NCBI GenBank assembly: GCA_022824685.1
Contig: JAJDZJ010000164.1
Location: forward strand, 1 to 55,358
DNA: 55,358 bases
Direction of reading: 5' to 3'
Origin: Caldilineaceae bacterium
GTDB taxonomy: Bacteria > Chloroflexota > Anaerolineae > Caldilineales > Caldilineaceae
Of this stretch, positions 17,573 to 26,464 are shown piece after piece (position 1 is the stretch's first letter; each line of letters opens with the position of its first letter). Both the position numbers and the translations under genes were made by a program. The notes beneath the pieces were generated by a model. The model saw only the letters and a program-made list of their open reading frames with translations, did not search any database and was not told the DNA's origin.

Positions 17573-17787
17573 CGAACCCGGTAACCAGGTTTATGAGGAA
17601 AGGGCAAGACTCTCAGGATGGCAGGTGATGGGGCGCTGGTTACGGGGTGGGGCGTTCTGGCGGGAGGGGATGGTTGCCGGGGGTTGCCGACCTTTGAGCA
17701 TTGGTTGCTCCTTTGGCATACTGTTGTCAGCCGAGGCAAGGCGGCTTGCCTGAGGGCGCCGGGCGCGGCGCTGGAACGGAGACCGAG
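17573..17787. other. Gap between IS remnant and fmdB-like gene
   Basis: No gene is supported here. The only feature seen is a promoter candidate at 17694-17722 (listed separately). Confidence 0.4.
17694..17722 (+). promoter_or_regulatory. Sigma70-like promoter for the fmdB-hisZ-hisG group
   Basis: TTGAGC (17694-17699) and CATACT (17717-17722) with a 17-base spacer lie 66 bases before the first gene. Motif-based prediction. Confidence 0.5.
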
Positions 17788-18075
17788 ATGCCGATCTACG
17801 AGTATGTCTGCCTGGATTGCGAAAATCAGTTCGACCGACTCTGGCCGACGGTGGCCTCTGCGCAGGACCAGCAGCCGGACTGTCCGGCTTGCGGCAGCAG
17901 CGCGACGAGGCGCACGATGTCGCGCGTCGCGGTTCTGGGGGAACTGGGCGGGCTTACGCCGCAGGAGGAGAGCGCGTCCAGCGCGGAGATGGCAAAGTCG
18001 GCCTCCTATACTTCGAAGGAGCAGATCGACACATTGCAGGCGAATCGACAGCGGAAGCGCGAGCAGGGCAGATGA
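17788..18075 (+). CDS. FmdB-family zinc-ribbon protein
   Basis: This 95-residue protein begins with MPIYEYVCLDCE, the standard start of the FmdB/CxxC_CXXC_SSSS regulatory-protein family. A second CPACGSS pair completes a zinc ribbon. A polar tail follows. The molecular role of the family is poorly known; some members are linked to regulation of amidase genes. Its stop overlaps the ATG of hisZ (ATGA), so the two are translationally coupled. Confidence 0.85.
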   Translation: MPIYEYVCLDCENQFDRLWPTVASAQDQQPDCPACGSSATRRTMSRVAVLGELGGLTPQEESASSAEMAKSASYTSKEQIDTLQANRQRKREQGR

Positions 18076-19373
18076 ACGGGCACATCCCCTTTGGCGTCGC
18101 GGACTATTTCTGGGACGAGGCGAGTCTGCGGCAGAGCCTGCTCGACGCGCTGCTGGAGATGTTTCGCGGCTGGGGATACGGTGACGTTATTCCGCCGATG
18201 TTTGAGTTCGATTCGACGCTCAGCGCCCAGTATGACGACCGATTGCGCAGCGGGATGTACCGCTTTCTCGACCGGGACGGAAGCACGCTTTCCTTGCGGC
18301 CGGAATTCACGACGCCGGTCGCCCGGCTGGTGGGCGCGCGGCTGCACGACTGGCCGATGCCGCAGCGATTCTGCTACGGGGGCAGCGTCTTTCGCTACCT
18401 TGAACCCCAGGCGGGCCGGCAACGCGAGTTCTGGCAGGTAGGCGGCGAGTTGATCGGCGCGCCGAGCCCGGCGGCCGACGCCGAGGTCCTGGCGCTCAAC
18501 GCGGCGGCGCTGAAGGCGGCAGGCCTGACGGAGTACCGGCAGATTGTGGGCCACATCCGCTATTATCGCGGGCTTCTCGAGGCGCTGGCGCTGAACCCGG
18601 AGCAGTCGCAACAGCTGCATTGGGCGTTGGAGCGGAAGAGCGAACCGCTGCTGGCTGCGTTCCTGCGGGAGACGCCTCTGCGCACGGGGCAGCGACAGGC
18701 GGTTGAGACTTTGCCGCAACTGGTGGGGGAGAATGTAGACGCCATCCTCTCGCTGGCAGAACGCCACACTCAGAACAGGGGGATGCACGAAGCTCTACGG
18801 AACCTTCGTCAAATTGTGGATGCCCTGGAAGGTTACGACACGCTGGACAGCCTTGTCATCGATCTGACCGAAATTCGCAATCTGGGCTATTACACCGGCA
18901 TTACATTCGAGGCGGTAACGCCCGGCCTGGGGACAGCCGTTGCCAGCGGCGGGCGTTATGACGACCTGGTGGGCCGGTTCGGGCCGTCGCAACCGGCGGT
19001 GGGCGTCGCGCTTGGTGTGGACCGGTTGCTGGTTGCCAAGCAGCGGCAAGATGGGGCTGATGCGAAGAATCACACGCGCCGCCAGCGGACGGCGCTGGCG
19101 CTGCCCCGAGGGAATGCGGCTGCGCTGGTCCAAGTGCAAAGGTTGCGCCAGGCGGGGGTGCGGATTCAGGTGGATGTCAGTGACTGGTCGGCGGATCGCG
19201 CCTTTGGCTATGCCGCGGCAACCGACGTAGTGGACGTCCTTCTGTGGGAGGATGGGTTCCAGCACTACCGGCGCGACGGGGGCGGTGAGTTTGTACAGAT
19301 TGGGCCGCTCGAAGAAAGTGGTCTTTCGCCGCCGCAGACGAGGTGCGCAGAAAGCGCGGGGAAATACGGGTGA
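18072..19373 (+). CDS. hisZ: ATP phosphoribosyltransferase regulatory subunit
   Basis: HisZ is a catalytically inactive histidyl-tRNA synthetase paralogue that activates the short form of HisG in the first step of histidine synthesis. The 433-residue protein shows class II synthetase-like motifs: DYFWDEASLRQSLLDALLEMF at the start, YRFLDRDGSTLSLRPEFTTPVAR (motif 2 region) and the later YYTGITFEAVTPGLGTAVASGGRYD. It lacks a full anticodon-binding domain. The following hisG gene starts within its stop codon, confirming the functional pair. A free-standing HisS is less likely given length and neighbour. Confidence 0.9.
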   Translation: MNGHIPFGVADYFWDEASLRQSLLDALLEMFRGWGYGDVIPPMFEFDSTLSAQYDDRLRSGMYRFLDRDGSTLSLRPEFTTPVARLVGARLHDWPMPQRFCYGGSVFRYLEPQAGRQREFWQVGGELIGAPSPAADAEVLALNAAALKAAGLTEYRQIVGHIRYYRGLLEALALNPEQSQQLHWALERKSEPLLAAFLRETPLRTGQRQAVETLPQLVGENVDAILSLAERHTQNRGMHEALRNLRQIVDALEGYDTLDSLVIDLTEIRNLGYYTGITFEAVTPGLGTAVASGGRYDDLVGRFGPSQPAVGVALGVDRLLVAKQRQDGADAKNHTRRQRTALALPRGNAAALVQVQRLRQAGVRIQVDVSDWSADRAFGYAAATDVVDVLLWEDGFQHYRRDGGGEFVQIGPLEESGLSPPQTRCAESAGKYG

Positions 19374-20158
19374 TTTCGTCGATTTCACCGCCCATTCGCG
19401 GGGCGGCAGAATCAGGTGAGGATGCACAGGCGGGGGCGTCGGGGGCGAGAGGCGAACAGTCTCTGCTTTTTGCTCTGTCAAAAGGGAGGCTTGCCCAGGA
19501 CAGCTTGTCCTTTCTGGAGCAGGCCGGTCTGTCGACGCCAACCGACACGGAGAGCCGCAAGCTGATTTTGCCGGCGGCCGACGGGTCGGTCGGTTTTGTC
19601 ATGGCCAAGCCGCGCGATGTGCCGACCTATGTTGAGCACGGCGCGGCTGACTTGGGCATCTGCGGGTTGGACGTTGTGCGGGAGACGGATCGTGCGGTCT
19701 ACGAGCCGCTGCTGCTGCCGTTTGGGCATTGCCGGCTGAGCCTGGCCGGCCCGGAGGAGAGCGCTGCCGTCGCGACAGGAGCGGGAGGCGATTTTGCGGA
19801 GCGTTCCTTCGAGGTTTCCTCGTCTTCACACCAGCCTGGAGCGCCCTTACGCTACATGAGCCAGCCCCGCGTCGCGACCGAGTACCCGCGACTGACGCGC
19901 AGCTTTTTCGCGGAGAGGGGCGTGAACGCGGAAATTATCACGCTAAACGGATCGGTCGAGCTTGGGCCGATTCTGGGCCTCTCCGATCTGATCGTTGATG
20001 TGGTCCAGACGGGAACAACGCTGCGAATGAATGGGCTGGTAGAGATTCGGACGATATTGGAGAGCCAGGCAGTGCTGGTTGTCAACCGGGCGGCGTACCA
20101 GCTCAAAGCAAAAAAGATCAACAAAATTATTGAGCGTATGCGTTTGTTGACAACATGA
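19370..20158 (+). CDS. hisG: ATP phosphoribosyltransferase, short form
   Basis: HisG condenses ATP and PRPP, committing to histidine synthesis. It has the N-terminal FALSKGRL motif, DLGICGLDVV, and GLSDLIVDVVQTGTTLRMNGL, the PRPP-binding loop. With 262 residues and no regulatory C-terminal domain it is the short form that needs HisZ. The GTG at 19370 overlaps the hisZ stop and follows GGGGAAA. Two oddities: an N-terminal extension of about 30 polar residues and a Ser/Gly-rich insertion of about 30 residues after the GHCRLSLAG strand. Confidence 0.92.
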   Translation: MISSISPPIRGAAESGEDAQAGASGARGEQSLLFALSKGRLAQDSLSFLEQAGLSTPTDTESRKLILPAADGSVGFVMAKPRDVPTYVEHGAADLGICGLDVVRETDRAVYEPLLLPFGHCRLSLAGPEESAAVATGAGGDFAERSFEVSSSSHQPGAPLRYMSQPRVATEYPRLTRSFFAERGVNAEIITLNGSVELGPILGLSDLIVDVVQTGTTLRMNGLVEIRTILESQAVLVVNRAAYQLKAKKINKIIERMRLLTT

Positions 20159-20209
20159 GCGGCGCTCCCCGATGCGGGAGAGACGGCAGGAAAGCCTGAG
20201 GATACATCC

Positions 20210-20761
20210 GTGCCAGAGATTTCTGATTCCAATGTGATTGAAGGCGTTCAGTTTGTCGCGCTGCGGGCTTTCGGAGATGACCGGGGCCGTTTCCTGGAGA
20301 CCTTTCGCAAGGAGTGGTTCCCGCAGCGAAGCTGGGCGCGGGTCCAGTCAAACGTCAGCTATTCGAAGGCGGGCGTGCTGCGCGGGCTGCATTACCACTT
20401 TTATCAGGTTGACTACTGGTTCTGCGTGAATGGAACGGTTCAGGTGGGGCTGGCAGACCTGCGTCCGGACAGCCCTACGTTTCGGCGGACGGAAACGCTG
20501 GAGATCGGGGAACACAACGCGTCGGGCATCTTCATTCCGGTCGGGGTCGCGCATGGATTTCTTGCGCTGACGGAAGCGGCGCTGGCCTACAATGTCGACA
20601 ACTATTATGACAATTCGGACGAGCACGGCGTAGCCTGGGATGATCCGGGGCTGGCAGTCGATTGGAACTGGTCCGAGCCGATTCTTTCCGACCGGGATCG
20701 CAGCAATCCGGCGCTGGCAGAACTGGCAGCCGACCGCTTGCCGCGGCTGCGCCCTGCCTAG
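20210..20761 (+). CDS. rfbC: dTDP-4-dehydrorhamnose 3,5-epimerase family protein
   Basis: This 183-residue cupin-fold protein matches RmlC. The motifs are GVQFVALRAFGDDRGRFLETF-like N-terminus (DDRGRFLETF), SNVSYSKAGVLRGLHYH with the catalytic His, IPVGVAHGFLAL and YDNSDEHGVAWDDP. RmlC epimerises a 4-keto-6-deoxy sugar nucleotide on the way to dTDP-rhamnose. A TGAGGAT site precedes the GTG start by six bases. No other rml genes are adjacent, so it may serve a different deoxysugar. Confidence 0.88.
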   Translation: MPEISDSNVIEGVQFVALRAFGDDRGRFLETFRKEWFPQRSWARVQSNVSYSKAGVLRGLHYHFYQVDYWFCVNGTVQVGLADLRPDSPTFRRTETLEIGEHNASGIFIPVGVAHGFLALTEAALAYNVDNYYDNSDEHGVAWDDPGLAVDWNWSEPILSDRDRSNPALAELAADRLPRLRPA

Positions 20762-20839
20762 GGCCGAGAGGATTGGGAGGCAGGGCGACTCAAGTTCGAA
20801 ACCCCTTGATTTGGTTTCCTCAGTAGGAAAAGCGGTTCC

Positions 20840-22384
20840 ATGACAGAATCTGGCTCCACGCAGTCTTCGAGCAATGCCGAAGGAAAAAAAGCCGGGCGGA
20901 ACGTCACGGAGTATCGCAGGCTGCCTTCGGTTGACAAGCTGCTGCTGACGCCGGAAGTTGCAGGGCTGGTGGCGGAATATGGAAGCGCGGCGGTTACGGC
21001 GGCTACGCGGGCGGAGCTGGCCGGTGCGCGCGCCGACATTCAGCAGGGGCAGGAGGCGCCCTCCGGGGAGGCGTTGGCGGAGCGAATCACAGGGAGCGTC
21101 GCGGCGGCGGCGGCTCCTTCGCTGCGCCCGGTGATCAATGCCACCGGTGTACTCATTCACACGAATCTGGGCCGCACACCGCTCAGCAGGAGCGCCCAGG
21201 AGGCGGTCACGCGCCTGTCCAGGGGATACAGCACGCTTGAATATGATGTGAAGGCGGGGCAGCGGGGCAGCCGCCATGACCACCCTTCCCGTCTCCTGTG
21301 CGAGCTGACGGGCGCCGAAGCCGCGCTTGTGGTGAACAACAATGCGGCAGCGGTCTTTCTTGCGCTGACCGCGCTGTGCAGAGGACGCGAGGTGGTCGTG
21401 AGCCGGGGCGAACTGGTCGAGATAGGGGGCGGCTTCCGGATCCCTGATGTGCTGCGGCAGAGCGGCGCGACGCTGGTGGAGGTTGGTACGACGAACCGCA
21501 CGCATGCACAGGACTTCGAGGCTGCGATCGGGCCTGATACCGCTGCGCTGATGCGCATACACGCCAGCAATTTCAAGCAGGTCGGTTTTGTGACAAAGCC
21601 GAGCCTGGCGGAGCTGGTCGAGATTGCGCAGGGCCATGGTTTGGGGCAGGCGCGGGGGGCGGAGGGGATCGGCGAAGCGGATGGCAAAACTGTGTGCGCC
21701 GGCGCCGGGCAGGCAAAGGGCGACCGACCGCTGGTCATTGACGACCTGGGGTCCGGCACGCTGCTGGATACGGGGCAGTTCGGGCTGGCGGCGGAGCCGA
21801 TGGCGCAGAGCAGCGTCCAGGACGGGGCGGACGTGATCACGTTCAGCGGGGACAAGCTGCTGGGGGGCCCACAGGCGGGCCTCATCGTCGGCAAGGCCGA
21901 GTATATCTCGCGGTTGCGCTCGCACCCGCTGGCCCGCGCATTGCGGGTGGACAAGATGACGCTGGCGGCCCTGGACGGCACGCTGCAGGCATACCGGCGG
22001 GGACGCGCCGTGCGCGAGATACCGGTATGGCGCATGATGGCGGAGACCGAGGAGGCCGTTCAACGGCGGGCTCGCCATTTTCAGGCCCGGCTGACTGAAT
22101 CGGGGATCGAGGCCAAGGTCATTCGAGGCGAGAGCACAATCGGCGGGGGCAGTCTTCCAGGCGAGACGCTCGCCACCTTCCTGCTGGCGCTTGACGTTCC
22201 GCAGACGGACGGCGCGGCCGCGTCTTTGCGCGAGGCGGAGCCGCCAGTGATCTGCCGGATTCAGAACGCCCAGCTGCTGTTCGATCTGCGCACCGTTCTG
22301 CCGGAGCAGGAGCAGGCGTTGCTGGAGATTCTCTGCCGCCGACTGCCTCGATCTGACCGCGGCATGGCCGGCGCCGGCCATTAA
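20840..22384 (+). CDS. selA: L-seryl-tRNA(Sec) selenium transferase
   Basis: SelA is a PLP enzyme that converts Ser-tRNA(Sec) to Sec-tRNA(Sec) using selenophosphate. This 514-residue protein has the N-terminal RRLPSVDKLL motif, PVINATGVLIHTNLGR, STLEYD...GQRGSRH, the VVNNNAAAVFLAL loop and FSGDKLLGGPQAG with the PLP lysine at about residue 339. A Gly/Ala-rich insertion of about 25 residues precedes LVIDDLGSGTLLD. No selB, selD or tRNA(Sec) is recognisable in this window, so the rest of the pathway must be elsewhere. The stop lies 19 bases before the kinase gene. Confidence 0.93.
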   Translation: MTESGSTQSSSNAEGKKAGRNVTEYRRLPSVDKLLLTPEVAGLVAEYGSAAVTAATRAELAGARADIQQGQEAPSGEALAERITGSVAAAAAPSLRPVINATGVLIHTNLGRTPLSRSAQEAVTRLSRGYSTLEYDVKAGQRGSRHDHPSRLLCELTGAEAALVVNNNAAAVFLALTALCRGREVVVSRGELVEIGGGFRIPDVLRQSGATLVEVGTTNRTHAQDFEAAIGPDTAALMRIHASNFKQVGFVTKPSLAELVEIAQGHGLGQARGAEGIGEADGKTVCAGAGQAKGDRPLVIDDLGSGTLLDTGQFGLAAEPMAQSSVQDGADVITFSGDKLLGGPQAGLIVGKAEYISRLRSHPLARALRVDKMTLAALDGTLQAYRRGRAVREIPVWRMMAETEEAVQRRARHFQARLTESGIEAKVIRGESTIGGGSLPGETLATFLLALDVPQTDGAAASLREAEPPVICRIQNAQLLFDLRTVLPEQEQALLEILCRRLPRSDRGMAGAGH

Positions 22385-22403
22385 CCGGAGCTCTGTTACA
22401 GCT

Positions 22404-23234
22404 GTGCCTCTCATCTATCTCAAACTCGGCGGCTCCCTGATCACGGAGAAGGACAGACCTGAGACGGCCAGGCGGAACGTTTTGGAGCGGGTCGCGCGTG
22501 AAGTCGCCCAGGCGCGCCGCGAATGTCCCCGGCTGCGGCTGTTGGTGGGGCACGGGAGCGGGAGTTTCGGCCATGTCAGCGCGCAACGCTATGGAACGCG
22601 AAGAGGCGTTGGCAGTCCGGCGCAGTGGTATGGTTTCGCGGCCACGGCGGATGCTGCAGCCCGGCTGAACCGAATCGTCGCGGCATGTTTTCTGGAGGCT
22701 GGGCTGCCGGTCTGGTCTGTACAGCCAAGTGTCGGGCTGCGGTGCAGGGACGGCAAGGTCATGGAGGGCCCGGCGGAAACGGTGCGGATGGCCGTGGAGC
22801 GGGGACTGCTGCCGTTGATACACGGGGACGTTGCATTCGACAGCGTGCGAGGGGGGACGATTGCCAGCACAGAGGAGATTTTCGAGCTGTTGGCGGGGCA
22901 TTTTCCGCCGGTTCGGATCGTGCTGGCAGGCGAACTGGAGGGGGTATACACCAGCGATCCGCGGAGGAACCCGACAGCGGACTTGCTGAGAGAGATCACG
23001 CCGGCTTCCATCAGTTCCTTGTCCGTTGCCCTTGGCGCCAGCCATGCCACCGATGTTACCGGCGGCATGGCGGCGAAAGTCGAGCAATCCTTGCGGATGG
23101 TGGACGCGACGGAGGGCCTGGAGGTGATTGTATGCGGCGGCCTTACACCGGGCGCCATTTTCGCCGCGCTGACGGACCTGTCGACGTTCCCGGGGACCTT
23201 GATCCACGCGGGGAGGCTGCAGGAACGCCCCTGA
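22404..23234 (+). CDS. Isopentenyl phosphate kinase
   Basis: This amino-acid-kinase-family enzyme phosphorylates isopentenyl phosphate to IPP in the alternative mevalonate pathway. The 276-residue protein shows YLKLGGSLIT, GHGSGSFGH with the catalytic His typical of IPK, LIHGDVAFD, ASTEEIFELLA and DVTGGMAAKVEQSL. A GTG start is used. Functional IPK has been described in Roseiflexus, another Chloroflexota member, which supports both the call and the phylum. It appears co-transcribed with selA; no functional link is evident. Confidence 0.88.
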   Translation: MPLIYLKLGGSLITEKDRPETARRNVLERVAREVAQARRECPRLRLLVGHGSGSFGHVSAQRYGTRRGVGSPAQWYGFAATADAAARLNRIVAACFLEAGLPVWSVQPSVGLRCRDGKVMEGPAETVRMAVERGLLPLIHGDVAFDSVRGGTIASTEEIFELLAGHFPPVRIVLAGELEGVYTSDPRRNPTADLLREITPASISSLSVALGASHATDVTGGMAAKVEQSLRMVDATEGLEVIVCGGLTPGAIFAALTDLSTFPGTLIHAGRLQERP

Positions 23235-23902
23235 AGTAGAACCTGTAGGCATTTGATAGCGTGGTGTGGTGAAACTGGTTGGCCGGTCCGCCTCATCCTT
23301 TGGCCCAACCCGTCATTCGGCGCGTGCATGGTTTGCGCAAGTTGCCGCGCGCGAACTCAGTGCGCGTTCCCAAAGGACGACCCCGTCGAATGGTGGCGGG
23401 GTACGGTCGGGGCGCCTGTTCAATGTGTGGAATAGGGTCTCTGCGAGTGGGTACATTGGAGTTGGGAAGACGAGGAGAGGGGAGCCGTCTGGGGACAGTT
23501 GGGGCAGGATTGCCCGCTGGACTGGAACCGCCGCCGCGGCATCGCGGCGAATTCAGTGGGCGTTGCGGGGGACCCAGGGCCATGCTGGACGACGGCCTGG
23601 CAGTGACAGAGCGGTTCGTGCTCGAACCGCTTGGGGCCCGCGATGTTGCTGTGGAAAAGTCATGGCCGAAGCAGGTGAAAGCAACTTGGGACAGGGCTGA
23701 TGTATTTGCCCGCTCTTTTGGCGTCCGAGTATAATGACGGTTGGAGAGAGCGAAGCAGAACGTTGGCGGCTGCTCAATCCAGCGGCGGCGTTGCCCGGTG
23801 GAAGTTGGAATGCTGTAGGCATTCGTCGGCCGGGCGCAATGTGAAGAATTGGGAAAGTGAGTGCAGGGCGCCCTTTGATTGGGCGCCGGATTAAGGGCGC
23901 GG
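23235..23902. other. 668-base gap with promoter and a perfect hairpin
   Basis: No gene is supported. Open frames here are Arg/Gly-rich with no family match. I looked for tRNA(Sec), RNase P, tmRNA, SRP and 6S signatures and found none. A perfect nine-pair hairpin, AGCGGTTCG (23610-23618) with CGAACCGCT (23623-23631) around TGCT, has no T-tract. The right part carries the promoter for the protease gene. Confidence 0.45.
23706..23735 (+). promoter_or_regulatory. Sigma70-like promoter for the site-2 protease gene
   Basis: TTGCCC (23706-23711) and a perfect TATAAT (23730-23735) are separated by 18 bases, giving a leader of about 160 bases before the protease gene. Confidence 0.6.
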
Positions 23903-25267
23903 ATGTTTCTGACAATTGTTTCTTTTTTTCTGTTATTGGGCCTGCTTATCTTCTTTCATGAGCTGGGTCACTACTTGGTTGCACGACGAAACGGGATTGA
24001 AGTTGAAGAGTTCGGTGTCTTTGGATTTCCTCCTCGTCTGATCAAGTTATTCACATACGACGGGACAGTATTCACGATTAATGCGATTCCTTTCGGCGCT
24101 TTTGTGCGCATGAAGGGTGAGGACATGGCCGACTCACGTCCCGGCTCGTTTAACGCGGCTCGCAAGCGTGGCCGCGTGCTTACGCTTCTGGCTGGCCCGG
24201 CGATGAATCTGTTGCTGGCGGTCGTGTTTTCCATTGCCAGCGTATTCTCCGGCTTTCCGGCCGGCGCCGCCCACCCGCAACTGGACGAAGTGGCGCCCGG
24301 CACGCAGTTGATGGGCGTTGACCTTGAGCCAAATGATACGCTGATCCGGTTCAACGGTCAGCCTGTATACATTGACGTTAGCAGCGGTGAGCTGTTACAG
24401 CCGAAGCGGCGAACACCCATGGCGCCGGAAGAAGCGGGCACTCTCGCGGTCTTGCGCGGGGATGTCCTGCACAGGCTGCAGGTTCCATTTGCCACCCGGG
24501 ACGAATTGAAGGGCCTGTTGGAAGAGGTGGGCGTTCAGCCAGCCCTGCATACGCAGGTCACACTTGTAGCGCCGGACAGCCCAGCCGAGATGGCGGGCAT
24601 GTTGCCCGGAGACATCTTCTATGCCGTCAACGGCGAGGTCGTAACGGCTGACCGCGGTTTGGGCGAGATCGTGCGTTCGCATCTGGGAGAGACAATTACT
24701 GTAACGATGCTACGCGGGGATGCGCTCTACAGTCGCGATGTGTTGGCGCGGCAGAATCCTCCGCCCGGTCAGGGGGCGATAGGGGTCGGTATCAGCGGGA
24801 ATCTGATGTTGGTGACGCTGCCCTTTTTCAGTAGCATCTGGCAAGGAATCGTGGGTATCGTCGACTATGTGCAGGCCGTGATTGCGCTGCCTGTAATGCT
24901 CATCTCCGGGCAGCTGGCGCCCCAGGATGCCGCCCTTTCCGGGCCGGTTGGAATTGCGCAGTTGGTGGGCGGCGCGGTCAGCGCGACCGCTGACACAGGA
25001 CTCTGGTTCCCTGTGTGGCAGTTGGCTGCCATCATCAGCGCGGGGCTGGCCATTGCGAATCTGTTGCCGATTCCGGCTTTGGATGGGGGACGTTTGCTGT
25101 TTATCTTTGTTGAATTGTTGCGGGGGCGTCGGATTGCACCGGAAAAGGAGGGCGTGATTCACCTTGTCGGATTTGTCTTGCTTTTGGGGTTGATGGTTGT
25201 CATCACGATTAATGATATTCGCTCCGGCCCGCAAGGCATCGACTGGTCCCAACTGTTGGGCCCGTGA
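23903..25267 (+). CDS. rseP: RseP-like site-2 membrane metalloprotease with PDZ domains
   Basis: This 454-residue M50 protease has the zinc motif HELGH at residues 19-23 in the first membrane helix and the late PALDGGRLL motif supplying the third ligand. GAFVRMKGED and LAGPAMNLLLAV are typical of RseP/MmpA. Two PDZ-like regions lie between, the second around LVAPDSPAEMAGMLPGDIFYAVNG. It cleaves membrane-embedded substrates such as anti-sigma factors. The ATG at 23903 begins right at the first hydrophobic helix. Its codon use is more AT-rich at the 5' end than neighbours. Confidence 0.92.
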   Translation: MFLTIVSFFLLLGLLIFFHELGHYLVARRNGIEVEEFGVFGFPPRLIKLFTYDGTVFTINAIPFGAFVRMKGEDMADSRPGSFNAARKRGRVLTLLAGPAMNLLLAVVFSIASVFSGFPAGAAHPQLDEVAPGTQLMGVDLEPNDTLIRFNGQPVYIDVSSGELLQPKRRTPMAPEEAGTLAVLRGDVLHRLQVPFATRDELKGLLEEVGVQPALHTQVTLVAPDSPAEMAGMLPGDIFYAVNGEVVTADRGLGEIVRSHLGETITVTMLRGDALYSRDVLARQNPPPGQGAIGVGISGNLMLVTLPFFSSIWQGIVGIVDYVQAVIALPVMLISGQLAPQDAALSGPVGIAQLVGGAVSATADTGLWFPVWQLAAIISAGLAIANLLPIPALDGGRLLFIFVELLRGRRIAPEKEGVIHLVGFVLLLGLMVVITINDIRSGPQGIDWSQLLGP

Positions 25268-25319
25268 CGGCGCATGCGTAACCTGACGGCTCCCTGATCG
25301 GGAGGCCGATGCCCCGCTT

Positions 25320-26330
25320 ATGTCTTCAGACAGTTCAAACATTTCGGAAGCCGGCGCCGATAGCCCCGGTCAAGTTCAGGCTGAAAGCCGCGGCGGTGTT
25401 CAGGTCCCTTCCTGGGGGGCAAAGCGCTGTCCATCCTGCTATGCCGCGGTCTTGCACAATCAGACTGTTTGCGCGGAGTGCGGCACGCGTTTGACGCCGC
25501 GTGTGACCAGGGCACGCTGTCGTCGTTGCGGCAAGCATGCGACGACTGACCATGTGATTTGCCCCCATTGTGGGCGCAATTTGCACGCGGCGCCATCTCG
25601 GCTGCTCACGGTTGGTGTACCGGCGTTGCTCGTCGGCATTCTGGCCATTGTCCTTGTTGCCAGGGGGATGCCGTCGATTTTGCAGGAGAATGAGAATTTG
25701 CCGATTCTGCAGAATTTCGTGATTACGCCGGTTGCTTCAGACAGCGAACCGACTGTGCGGCTTGCGCGAGAGAGCCTGGCCCCCGCGGTGGTTCAGAGCG
25801 GGGCAGGCCAGTCGGAGGAGTCTGCCGGTTCCGAAGGGGCGCCGGCTGTGATTGAGGCCATGACTCTGACTCCGACAGCGGAGGCGATGGACTCAGCAGG
25901 CAATGGTTCCGCGGCAGCGCTGGCGCCGACAGCGACTGCAGTTCCGACGTCAGAGGCGAGGGCAACCGAGGCGGAGGCCGAATCCACTCCTACGGAGACG
26001 GTTATCCCGGTGACAAACACGGCGACGCCGAACCCTACAGTGACGCCGACGGTTACAGCGGTTGCGACTGAGACTGCAACCGCGACGGTCTCTCCTACCC
26101 CTGGGTGGCTGGTCTACACGATCAGGGCGGGCGATACGATTGTGGGAATCGCAAATCGGTTTGGTATTTCTCAAGAAGAGTTGCTGGCTGCGAATAACCT
26201 GTCCCGGCAGGATACAACCACATTGCAGATTGGCGATGAGATCGTGTTGCCAGGGTTGCTTCAAATCACGCCAACACCGTCGGCAACCCCGGTAGCCACT
26301 GAAACTCCGATTCCAACTCCATCCGGGTAG
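25320..26330 (+). CDS. Double zinc-ribbon, single-pass membrane protein with LysM domain
   Basis: This 336-residue protein has three parts. The N-terminus (about 35-85) holds two zinc ribbons (CPSC/CAEC and CRRC/CPHC). One membrane helix follows (LLTVGVPALLVGILAIVLVA). A long Thr/Pro/Glu-rich linker leads to a LysM peptidoglycan-binding domain (YTIRAGDTIVGIANRFGISQEELLAANNL) and a Thr/Pro-rich end. The zinc ribbons should be cytoplasmic and LysM outside, making it a possible wall sensor or anchor. It follows the protease gene by 52 bases and could be its substrate, but that is speculation. Confidence 0.85.
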   Translation: MSSDSSNISEAGADSPGQVQAESRGGVQVPSWGAKRCPSCYAAVLHNQTVCAECGTRLTPRVTRARCRRCGKHATTDHVICPHCGRNLHAAPSRLLTVGVPALLVGILAIVLVARGMPSILQENENLPILQNFVITPVASDSEPTVRLARESLAPAVVQSGAGQSEESAGSEGAPAVIEAMTLTPTAEAMDSAGNGSAAALAPTATAVPTSEARATEAEAESTPTETVIPVTNTATPNPTVTPTVTAVATETATATVSPTPGWLVYTIRAGDTIVGIANRFGISQEELLAANNLSRQDTTTLQIGDEIVLPGLLQITPTPSATPVATETPIPTPSG

Positions 26331-26464
26331 ATGCGGTCCGGGCCAGGCCGCATTGGTTTGTTCTGGGGCTCACAGCGCGAAAGCCGCTGTTGCACACGCC
26401 AACCCAGGTTGCTGAAGGAACCCGGATTCGCGGCGCACTGCATCCATTAAACGCGAGGCGGAAA

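Noticed and set aside
20348..22414. Long antisense open frame (about 688 codons) opposite the RmlC and SelA genes
   Set aside because: It spans two well-supported genes and their spacer, with Arg/Gln-rich shadow composition.
23279..23734. 151-codon frame in the gap before the protease gene
   Set aside because: Arg/Gly-rich, no recognisable domain, and it overlaps the protease promoter.
23235..23902. Possible tRNA(Sec) or other structural RNA near selA
   Set aside because: No TCA anticodon arm, T-loop GGTTCGA context with acceptor pairing, or RNase P, tmRNA, SRP or 6S signatures could be assembled.
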